64,000 bases of DNA, taken from CAVQEK01 sp964596645 (GTDB lineage: Bacteria > Bacteroidota > Bacteroidia > Cytophagales > Cyclobacteriaceae). Positions 9,373 to 16,418 of this stretch are shown here, piece by piece; within the stretch, counting starts at the first letter, position 1; each line of letters starts with the position of its first letter. Where the stretch lies: assembly GCA_964596645.1 (NCBI GenBank), contig CAZQVB010000004.1:62001-126000 (forward strand), read 5' to 3'. Below the pieces are notes generated by a model, which was not told where the DNA came from, did not search any database, and saw only the letters and a program-made list of their open reading frames with translations. Position numbers and translations under genes: made by a program.

Positions 9373-9700
9373 GTGTAGCAAGTGTATAACAAGGTTCTAT
9401 CAGGTTGCAAGAGGCAAGTTAAAACCTTAAGCCCACTTTTTATAATGTTACAATCCTGTATTTAATTGGCCACACAGCAGCCAATGAGGCGTGTACCGGG
9501 CTTCCGCCACCCCCTCAAGGCAACAGCGCCAAGGTATGGCGTGCCCTCAGCAAAAATCTGCCTGGCTGTTTATGAAAAGTATGCGAAGACCAAACGCGAA
9601 ATTTTCGGCTAAGCACAAAATTCGACAAGAGCCGTAAGCCTTTAATTTACAACCATTTCGCCTATGACTTTTATACAACTGTTACGGCTCATTTTGCTTG
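9373..9700. other. Non-coding stretch between the two-component genes and the AT-rich cassette
   Basis: No convincing gene is seen. It should hold the promoter of the response-regulator/kinase operon on the minus strand, but no clear TAnnTTTG element was found. Near the cassette there is a perfect 9-nt inverted repeat, GAGCCGTAA at 9629-9637 and TTACGGCTC at 9682-9690, separated by 44 nt. Its right arm is shared with the candidate terminal repeat of the cassette. Confidence 0.5.
9681..9694 (+). repeat. Candidate left inverted repeat of the SPFH/NAD-kinase-like cassette
   Basis: GTTACGGCTCATTT reads inward and matches 12 of 14 bases of the repeat on the opposite strand at 11686-11699. The preceding bases also resemble each other (TTATACAAC here, TTGTACAGC at the other end). 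The two repeats bracket exactly the AT-rich pair of genes. Function is inferred only from position. Confidence 0.4.
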
Positions 9701-10621
9701 TCATTTCGTCACTAATTTGGCTGTTTCTGGGGCAATTCCAATGGTCACAATTGAACCACTATTAAACTTCAAAAAATCTGTTTCGATTCCGTCACTAAAT
9801 ATTACTCCACTTGTAGGCATTAGCGACTCGATTGTCAAGTGATTTTGCATTTTAATGATTCCTGCCGTTATTCCAATCTGTGTTCTGATGCTTTTAAAAG
9901 GCTCTCTAACCGCAAAAAGCAATTCGCTGTCTTTTAATTTAGGCCTTTTGAGTTTTAGGTTTTTCTCAAAGATACTTGTCACGCCATAAGCCATATTGAA
10001 AATTGAACTTAACCAACCTGTCGATCCTGCTGGTGTAGAAACAATAAGGCCACTTGAAGAATGTTCTTCCGTGCTTTTATTATATGTGATTTTGTAACGG
10101 GCAGAAATATGAGAAGAAGCTCCAATAAAAAGATCATTAAAAGCCAAAAGTCTTTGTCCGTCATTCAGTTTTGCCTCTGCAAATCGCATTGTTTTTAACC
10201 GAAAACTATTTGATAAAACGTTCTCCACGCCACTCAAAAAGTCAGAAGTATCAAATGGCAAAAGAACACCATCATATCTTTCTTTATCAGGATTTATGGC
10301 CACTATTGGGCAACCTTTAGAATATTTCGCAGTATTAGCTACAAGTCCGTCTTGTCCGACTACAACTATAATATTCTTTTCAGAAAAAATAAATGATGGC
10401 AAATAAACTCTCTCAACCGTTTTGTTCTTAACAATTTTTGAAAGTTGTGTTTGTATAGAGTTTAATGAGCTATGAAAAATTTCGTGCTCTAACTCATAAT
10501 CTTCAAAATTTCCACCAAGATTTTCAATGTAAAATTTAGCTTGAGCCTTTGTATTGAAGCGTTCAATCAATGATTCAAGACGAGTTTTGTTCTTGACAAC
10601 TATCGCATATTCAAAACTCAT
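9701..10621 (-). CDS. Divergent NAD(+)/NADH kinase-like protein
   Basis: The 306-residue protein follows the NAD-kinase/diacylglycerol-kinase fold plan. VVVGQDGLV (Asp91) stands in for the GGDGT loop, PIVAINPD for the GIN strand, NDLFIGAS for the NE region, STPAGSTGW (195-203) for STPTGSTAY, and FSDGIETD near 276 for the DGQ loop. The catalytic Asp is kept, but the second Gly and the Thr of GGDGT are changed, so substrate or activity may differ from housekeeping NadK. Its ATG overlaps the SPFH stop by 4 nt (ATGA), so the two are translationally coupled. Base composition is about one third GC, unlike the flanking genes, which suggests horizontal acquisition. Confidence 0.72.
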   Translation of the reverse strand: MSFEYAIVVKNKTRLESLIERFNTKAQAKFYIENLGGNFEDYELEHEIFHSSLNSIQTQLSKIVKNKTVERVYLPSFIFSEKNIIVVVGQDGLVANTAKYSKGCPIVAINPDKERYDGVLLPFDTSDFLSGVENVLSNSFRLKTMRFAEAKLNDGQRLLAFNDLFIGASSHISARYKITYNKSTEEHSSSGLIVSTPAGSTGWLSSIFNMAYGVTSIFEKNLKLKRPKLKDSELLFAVREPFKSIRTQIGITAGIIKMQNHLTIESLMPTSGVIFSDGIETDFLKFNSGSIVTIGIAPETAKLVTK

Positions 10622-11640
10622 CTCTTGTTATCTCTCTTTTCATTAAGCAATGAATCCAACAAATCAGGACTGATATTCAAATTGCCAATTTTACCTGAAT
10701 TTTCAGCCAATTCCCGAAAAGCAAGTGAGATATTAAATTTTGGATCTGGATTATTGTTTAGTGCTGTTAAGGTTTTCCAATCAATGTCTTTATATGGTTT
10801 TAAAGTTGTCTCAGTAACATAACCTTGCGTTTCAGCTTCTTTTTTGTCGTTGGCGGTTTTTTGCTCAATAAGTTGTTTTCTTTGGTTTTCAACAGCAATG
10901 TCAGCAGCTAATTTCATTTCACGAAGTTTTCGGTTGTTATCCGCTTTTTGAACTTCGGATTCCATTTTCTTTTCAGCGATCTGCTTTTGCTTTTCTTCAA
11001 TCGCAATTTCAGTATTGAGTTCTGTCTCTTTAATTTTTCTTTCTTGTTCAACCGCAAAATTCCTACGTTCATAAATGGCTTGGTCTGCTTCCTGTTGCAG
11101 CTTCTCTCTTGTTTCAGTTTCAAGCGCTCTCGCCATCTCGGGAGTTGCTTGAATACCTAAAATATTTGCTCCTAAAATATCGATTCCTAGCATTGCAATA
11201 GCTTGCGATGATTTTAGTCCTTCCAAAATTCTTTCTTCTATTGATTTAGCTGAACGAATAGCGTCTTTCAATTTTATTTCGTGTATAAATGAGGAAGTCG
11301 CAGTCTGTGCTTCATTTATGATTCTTTGATTTAGCTTCTCAATGTCATTCTTTTTGTATAGTCCGTTATCATTTACTGTGAAGTCTAAAACGTCTGCAAG
11401 CGTTTTAGGATTACTGATTTTGTAGCTAATCTGTCCTTGAATATTTACAGTTTGATAATCGTTCGTTGATTCGTTAAAAATGAATGGCAGGTCATTACTT
11501 CCCATAGGAATTGCTGCAATTGAACTGTTCGGGGCAAAGTAAAAAAATGAAAGCCCACGACCTTCTCTTTTAATGTCTCCGTTCTTGAAATGAAGAACGT
11601 AAGTCATTGAGTCAAATTTGATGTGTTTTATTCCGAACAT
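10618..11640 (-). CDS. SPFH/band-7 domain protein with coiled coil, no membrane anchor
   Basis: The 340-residue protein begins directly with an SPFH/band-7 fold (about residues 5-165: YQTVNIQGQISYKISNP, then LKDAIRSAKSIEERILEGL and LGIDILGANI). A long charged segment rich in E/K/Q (about 170-285) is a predicted coiled coil. A short C-terminal tail (FRELAENSGKIGNLNISPDLLDSLL) ends it. Flotillin/HflK-type members normally have an N-terminal membrane segment; none is visible here, so it may be a soluble or peripherally bound oligomeric scaffold. It is first in a two-gene unit with the NAD-kinase-like gene and shares its low GC content. Role unknown; stress or phage-response scaffolding is speculation. 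Confidence 0.82.
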   Translation of the reverse strand: MFGIKHIKFDSMTYVLHFKNGDIKREGRGLSFFYFAPNSSIAAIPMGSNDLPFIFNESTNDYQTVNIQGQISYKISNPKTLADVLDFTVNDNGLYKKNDIEKLNQRIINEAQTATSSFIHEIKLKDAIRSAKSIEERILEGLKSSQAIAMLGIDILGANILGIQATPEMARALETETREKLQQEADQAIYERRNFAVEQERKIKETELNTEIAIEEKQKQIAEKKMESEVQKADNNRKLREMKLAADIAVENQRKQLIEQKTANDKKEAETQGYVTETTLKPYKDIDWKTLTALNNNPDPKFNISLAFRELAENSGKIGNLNISPDLLDSLLNEKRDNKR

Positions 11641-11685
11641 TTTATCTGTATTATATTGTCAATATTATAGAAGTGACGTGTTTTT

Positions 11686-11699
11686 AAATGAGACATAAC
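11686..11699 (-). repeat. Candidate right inverted repeat of the SPFH/NAD-kinase-like cassette
   Basis: On the minus strand this reads GTTATGTCTCATTT, 12 of 14 identical to 9681-9694 and in inverted orientation, 46 nt upstream of the SPFH start codon. It marks the place where base composition changes from AT-rich to the ordinary level of the polyamine genes. Confidence 0.4.
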
Positions 11700-11809
11700 T
11701 GGCTGTACAACAAACCGCTTTTCCCTTCAGCACCCCTGCTGATAGTGGCGTGAAAATTAAATTATTCCAAGCTTTCACCAAATACGCAATGCCCGGTGCG
11801 GCGGCGCAT

Positions 11810-12964
11810 CTACGAAAGCCTGTTTTTAAAGTCATCGTACCCGAAGGTGCGCACCAGTTCGAAGCCTCCCTGCTCCCGCCATATGCCAATGGAGGGGTGG
11901 TTCACACCATTGAAGGTTGTGGTCTTCACCATGGTGTAGTGTATCATGTCGTCAAACACGATCCTGTCGCCGGGTTCCAGGGGTTTATCAAAGGAATAGT
12001 CGCCCATAAAGTCGCCGGCCAGGCATGTAGGGCCGCCCATGCGATAGGTAGGCTTGCCGGCGGCAGGCTCTGAGGCGCCCCATATTTTTGGCTTATAGGG
12101 CATTTCCAGGCAGTCGGGCATGTGTGCCGAAAAAGAGGCATCGAGCATGGCCGTTTGGTAGTGGTTGGCTTCTATGATGTCGTGAACGGTAGATACCAGA
12201 TAGCCGGTTTGCCAGCCTACCGCTTCGCCGGGTTCCAGTATGATCTCCAGGTCATACTTTGCCTTAAACGCCCGAATGGTTTCTATCAGCAGGGGTATGT
12301 CGTAGTCGTGGCTGGTGATGTGGTGCCCGCCGCCCATATTGAGCCACTGGAGCCGGGGCAGGAAATCTCCAAATTTCTGCTCCACGTTGGTCAGCACATT
12401 TTTGAGGCTATCGGCATTCTGCTCACACAAGGCGTGAAAGTGTAATCCGGTGATTCCTTCGGGCAGGGTGTCGCCAAACTGCGCCCTTGTCATGCCCAAC
12501 CTGCTGCCGGGCATACACGGGTTGTACAGTGCGGTGCCTACTTCAGAGTACTCCGGATTGATGCGAATGGCCATTTTCAGGTTTTTCGCCGCAGCACGTG
12601 TTTTAAAGGTTTCGTATTGCGCAAGTGAGTTGAAGGTGATGTGGGAGCTAATGTCTGAGATTTCATCAAACTCATGCGGATAATAAATGGGCGCGCAGAG
12701 GTGCGCTTTGGAGCCCATCTCTTCATAGCACAAGCGCGCCTCGTGCAGCGAACTGGCTGTGGCTCCGGCGAGGTATTGGCGTACTAGCGGAAAGGTGCTC
12801 CACATGGCAAAGCCCTTCAGAGCGCACAGTATTTTGGCACCTGAGCGCTCGCTTACCGATTGCAGCAGCTCCAGATTGCGGCGCAGCAGCCGCTCTTCCA
12901 GCACGAAGCAGGGCGAGGGAACCTTATTGAAATCGACCTGCGGCTTACGGCTATCGTCCGTCAT
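11810..12964 (-). CDS. nspC: Carboxynorspermidine decarboxylase
   Basis: The 384-residue PLP enzyme belongs to the fold III (alanine racemase-like) decarboxylases. The Schiff-base lysine is seen in ILCALKGFAMWS near residue 51. Other family features are LHFHALCEQN near 175, WLNMGGGHHIT near 206, the EPGEAVGW phosphate loop near 247, and GPTCLAGDFMGDY near 318, which contains the Cys that binds the substrate amino group. It decarboxylates carboxy(nor)spermidine in the aspartate-semialdehyde-dependent polyamine pathway. It overlaps the upstream synthase gene by 14 nt, which argues strongly that the two steps are produced together. Confidence 0.93.
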   Translation of the reverse strand: MTDDSRKPQVDFNKVPSPCFVLEERLLRRNLELLQSVSERSGAKILCALKGFAMWSTFPLVRQYLAGATASSLHEARLCYEEMGSKAHLCAPIYYPHEFDEISDISSHITFNSLAQYETFKTRAAAKNLKMAIRINPEYSEVGTALYNPCMPGSRLGMTRAQFGDTLPEGITGLHFHALCEQNADSLKNVLTNVEQKFGDFLPRLQWLNMGGGHHITSHDYDIPLLIETIRAFKAKYDLEIILEPGEAVGWQTGYLVSTVHDIIEANHYQTAMLDASFSAHMPDCLEMPYKPKIWGASEPAAGKPTYRMGGPTCLAGDFMGDYSFDKPLEPGDRIVFDDMIHYTMVKTTTFNGVNHPSIGIWREQGGFELVRTFGYDDFKNRLS

Positions 12965-14156
12965 AATCGTTGAAGGCGAGTTCAGCGTTTACTTTTTCTT
13001 CCCAGGGAAGACCATACTCACCGATCTCAGCCATAAACGGGTCGGGGTCCATTTGCTCTACATTGTATACACCCGGCTGCATCCACTTGCCGGTAAGCAT
13101 CATTTTGGCACCGAGCATGGCGGGCACGCCGGTGGTGTAAGACACGCCCTGGCCCTGCACATCGGCATCCTGATGCTTGCAGTTGTTCCAGATGAAGTAT
13201 GTTCTATCGTGGCCGTCTTTCACACCTTTTATTTGACAACCGATGGAGGTTTCGCCGGTGTAGTTGGCGCCGAGCTCGGAAGGTTCCGGCAGTACGGCCT
13301 TCAAAAATTCCAGCGGCACGATGTCCTGTCCTTGAAATTTCACCGGCTTTATTCCCGTCATGCCTACGTTTTGCAGCACGTTCAGGTGGTTGATGTAGTT
13401 CTGTGAAAACGTCATCCAGAAGCGGGCGCGCTTGATGGTGGGTATGTTTTTCACCAGCGACTCCAGCTCCTCATGGTACAGCAGGTACGATTCTTTTGGT
13501 CCTACCCGCGGATAGTCAATCGGCTGATGTACCGACAAAGGCTCTATCTCTTTCCACTGGCCGTTGTCATAATATTTTCCTTTGGAGGTGATCTCACGAA
13601 TGTTGATCTCGGGGTTGAAGTTGGTCGCAAAGGCTTTGCCGTGGTCGCCGGCGTTGCAGTCTACGATGTCCAGGTAGTGTATCTCATCGAAGTGGTGCTT
13701 TAGCGCATATGCGGTATATATGCCGGTGACGCCCGGGTCGAAGCCGCATCCGAGCAGCGCCATTATGCCTGCTTCATTAAAGCGATCGTGGTACTCCCAC
13801 TGCCATTTGTACTCAAACTTGGCCACATCTTTTGGTTCATAGTTGGCCGTGTCGAGGTAGTGCACACCGGTTTCCAGGCAGGCATCCATAATGTGCAGGT
13901 CTTGATAGGGCAATGCCACATTGATGACCAACTCTGGCTGAAAGTCTTTAATAAGTGCCACCAGTTCCGGCACATTGTCGGCATCTACCTGTGCCCCATG
14001 CAGGTGGCTTTCGGCAATGTCGCGAATGATGGCGTCTACCTTGGATTTCGTTCGGCTGGCGAGCATTATTTCTGAAAAGACCTCCGGCAGTCGTGCACAT
14101 TTTTTTACAACGACATTGCCGACTCCTCCGGCTCCAATAATTAGTGTTTTTGGCAT
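12951..14156 (-). CDS. Carboxynorspermidine synthase (saccharopine dehydrogenase-like)
   Basis: Starting at the ATG at 14156 gives 401 residues beginning MPKTLIIGAGGVGNVVVKK, a Rossmann NADP-binding loop. A longer reading to 14219 would start upstream of the likely promoter element at 14178 and adds residues unlike the family. Further family features are VALPYQDLHIMDACLETGVH, GCGFDPGVTGIYTAYA and GVSYTTGVPAMLGAKMM. The enzyme condenses a diamine (putrescine or diaminopropane) with aspartate semialdehyde and reduces the Schiff base. The product is decarboxylated by NspC, encoded by the overlapping downstream gene. The pair supplies spermidine or norspermidine. Confidence 0.92.
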   Translation of the reverse strand: MPKTLIIGAGGVGNVVVKKCARLPEVFSEIMLASRTKSKVDAIIRDIAESHLHGAQVDADNVPELVALIKDFQPELVINVALPYQDLHIMDACLETGVHYLDTANYEPKDVAKFEYKWQWEYHDRFNEAGIMALLGCGFDPGVTGIYTAYALKHHFDEIHYLDIVDCNAGDHGKAFATNFNPEINIREITSKGKYYDNGQWKEIEPLSVHQPIDYPRVGPKESYLLYHEELESLVKNIPTIKRARFWMTFSQNYINHLNVLQNVGMTGIKPVKFQGQDIVPLEFLKAVLPEPSELGANYTGETSIGCQIKGVKDGHDRTYFIWNNCKHQDADVQGQGVSYTTGVPAMLGAKMMLTGKWMQPGVYNVEQMDPDPFMAEIGEYGLPWEEKVNAELAFNDYDGR

Positions 14157-14177
14157 TGTTGGTTCTTTTATAGTGGT

Positions 14178-14185
14178 CAAAAATA
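14178..14185 (-). promoter_or_regulatory. Bacteroidota -7 promoter element for the polyamine genes
   Basis: Reads TATTTTTG on the minus strand, an exact fit to TAnnTTTG, 21 nt upstream of the chosen start codon at 14156. No TTTG box is visible at the usual spacing, so support is partial. Confidence 0.4.
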
Positions 14186-14340
14186 AACGGATGACGTGGA
14201 CGGGCCCTACCTTCACCATGGCTCCAATAGCACGGCCTCAAAAATAGTGGCTGCCGAAGGAGTATGCAAAAGGTAGCATAGGTTGCTGATGGATGTACTC
14301 AAAATTTAATATGCATCAATCCACCATATCTGCACCATAC

Positions 14341-15732
14341 TCACAGAGGCGACCGGCTGCCTGAACGCCGCCAGCTATGCCCGGCCACCATACCGAGTAC
14401 ACTGGCTGCTGTGCCATATACCAGGCTGGCCACTTCCGTAGGCCACACATACTCTGTGATAAACCACACCGCCAGCCCTGCAAACATAGACAGGAACGCA
14501 GCCCGGTTGCCTGGGTTTTTCATGTAAATGGCGGCCGTCATAGGCACAAGCAATGATACCAACCCAATGATGCTGGATTCGCCCACCAGCTCGTAGATGT
14601 TTTGCCGCTGTATCGACAGCCCAAGTGATACGGCCGTCATGATAATCACCGAAATGCGCAGAAGCATGACCATGCGCTTGTCGCTGATGGATGGGAAAAA
14701 TAGTGGCTTCAAAATGTTGTTGGACAAAATGCTGGCCGGGGCCAGTATGGCACCGCTGCATGTGCTGAGCAATGCGGAGATAAGGGCGCCGAAGAAGATG
14801 ATCTGCACAGGCTCCGTGGTGTATTTGGCGATTACATAGGGAATAACGCGTTGGGTGTCCGACAGCTCTGCACCCGGCTCTATCGCCCTGCTGGCCAGGG
14901 CGATGAACAAGGGCAACATGGCGAATATGATGTAGAAACCTGCGCCCAGCAGTGTAGATGTCACCGCTGTTCGCTCATTGCGCGCGGCATTCACACGCTG
15001 AAAGACATCCTGGGAGGCGAGAGAGCCAAGGCCAAGCACACTCCATGCGGCCAGGTAGTTGATGACGGAAACAGCACCCGGCGGCGGCAGTAGTGAAAAG
15101 TGACCTTTGGGTGCGCTGTTTAAAATAGCCGGCACACCGCCGCCAAGATCAGCCAGCACCCAGGCCACCCAAAGCAGTCCACTGACTATAATGATGCTTT
15201 GCAGGAAGTCGGATATGGAAATGGCCCACATGCCACCGGCCATGGTGTACAAGGCCACCACCAAAGCACCGCACAGTATGCCGCTGACCAGCTCTATGGA
15301 AAAGATAGATTGAAAGAGAATGCCGATGGCGACCAACTGTGCGGCGATCCAGCCGATGAACATCAGCAACATGAGTATGCCTGCGGCCACCTCCACTTGT
15401 TTGCTGTATTTCTCCCTGAACAAGTCGCCCAGGGTGAGCATATTCATACGATACAGCGGTCGGGCAAAAAACAGGGCGAATAGTACCAGACACAATGTGC
15501 CACCAAATGGATCGATGATGACACCCAGAAAACCGGCATCTAAAAATTCGGAGGAAGCGCCAAAAATGGTGTTGGAGCCGTACCACAATGCGAATAAGGC
15601 GGTGGCATTGAAAAACATGGGCAGGCTGCGGCCGGCATTGATGAAATCCGACGAGTTTTTGATAAGCCGTGATGCCACTATGCCAATGGCCAATACGGCT
15701 ACAATATAGGCCACTACAGCAATGGCGATCAT
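14341..15732 (-). CDS. Sodium:solute symporter family transporter
   Basis: The 463-residue protein is almost wholly hydrophobic, with about 12-13 predicted membrane helices, and fits the SSS family. It opens with MIAIAVVAYIVAVLAIGIVASR and has the family segment FINAGRSLPMFFNATALFALWYG. Later features are GGMWAISISDFLQSIIIVSG near residue 165 and GALISALLSTCSGAILAPAS near 310. It should import an organic solute with sodium. It follows the same strand as the polyamine genes but lies upstream of them by 184 nt, so it may or may not be co-regulated. The substrate cannot be predicted from sequence. Confidence 0.88.
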   Translation of the reverse strand: MIAIAVVAYIVAVLAIGIVASRLIKNSSDFINAGRSLPMFFNATALFALWYGSNTIFGASSEFLDAGFLGVIIDPFGGTLCLVLFALFFARPLYRMNMLTLGDLFREKYSKQVEVAAGILMLLMFIGWIAAQLVAIGILFQSIFSIELVSGILCGALVVALYTMAGGMWAISISDFLQSIIIVSGLLWVAWVLADLGGGVPAILNSAPKGHFSLLPPPGAVSVINYLAAWSVLGLGSLASQDVFQRVNAARNERTAVTSTLLGAGFYIIFAMLPLFIALASRAIEPGAELSDTQRVIPYVIAKYTTEPVQIIFFGALISALLSTCSGAILAPASILSNNILKPLFFPSISDKRMVMLLRISVIIMTAVSLGLSIQRQNIYELVGESSIIGLVSLLVPMTAAIYMKNPGNRAAFLSMFAGLAVWFITEYVWPTEVASLVYGTAASVLGMVAGHSWRRSGSRSPL

Positions 15733-16418
15733 GAAAAGGAGCTGTTCATGCCTCTAAGAAAGAGAAAAAGTTGATATAGTGGATGGTAGGTTGGTGGGAT
15801 GGTAGACTGGTAGACTGGTGAAAAAGCTCAAAGCTCAAAGTAGATTAGTAGATTGGTGGGATGGTAGACTGGTAGGCTGGTGAAAAAGAACTCAAAGCTG
15901 AAAGGGGTGACCATGGCCTGTGGCGCTCAGGACATTTAGCACCACAGGAGTGCTGCCCAATAGCCAGCGGATTGTTTCGCTTCACTCACAATGACGGAGT
16001 GGGAGCCTCATGACGTTTTCCACCTAGCAGTCCTCTCTCGGGCGGTCACGCGGAACTCGTTTCAGCATCGGTTTACTTTTTTGGCAGATCCTGAAACGAG
16101 TTCAGGATGACTGTCCTTTTTTTTCATGCTTTACTTGCCTGCCCTATAGTTTTTCAGCGTTTCAGCAGATCTAAACTTATGATCTTTGAGCTTCACCCTT
16201 TGAGCTTTGAGCTACTTTCCATTCCACCAATCACCAGTCTATTTACACACCTTCCCATTGCCGGTCCGACTATCGTCTGACCTAATGATCTTGGAGCTTT
16301 GAGCTTTTGGCTATCCATTCCACCAGTCAACTTTTCTTTGAGCTTTCAGCTTTCAGCTTTCAGCTAACTAATCCACGAATCTACCAATCCACCACTCCAC
16401 GGGCCGTGGGGCATTGAC
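15733..16418. repeat. Non-coding mosaic of short direct and inverted repeats
   Basis: No gene is seen in these 686 nt. A 36-nt unit starting TTGGTGGGATGGTAGACTGG occurs at 15791-15826 and 15853-15888 (35 of 36 identical, 62-nt period). The interval holds GCTCAAAGCTCAAAG and TAGATTAGTAGATTGG words. Degenerate reverse complements of the same words fill 16185-16245 and 16288-16395 (runs of GAGCTTTGAGCTTT and CTACCAATCCACCA). The two halves flank a REP-like palindrome at 16045-16111. It lies between the convergent-looking ends of minus-strand genes and probably represents dispersed genomic repeats. Confidence 0.75.
16045..16111. repeat. REP-like imperfect palindrome
   Basis: Arms 16045-16069 and 16087-16111 are 25 nt each and match at 21 positions when one is reverse-complemented; both contain the core GAACTCGTTTCAG. 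Similar palindromes are scattered between genes in many Bacteroidota genomes. A fragment resembling another dispersed word (TTTCGCTTCACTCACAATGACGG) lies just before it at 15975-15997. Confidence 0.65.

Noticed and set aside
11650..11672. TATAAT and TTGACA-like words upstream of the SPFH gene
   Set aside because: They are not spaced like a sigma-70 promoter and Bacteroidota use a different consensus; the AT-rich leader produces such words by chance.
15733..16418. CRISPR array or insertion sequence
   Set aside because: Only two close copies of a 36-nt unit exist, spacers are not unique and no cas or transposase gene is nearby.
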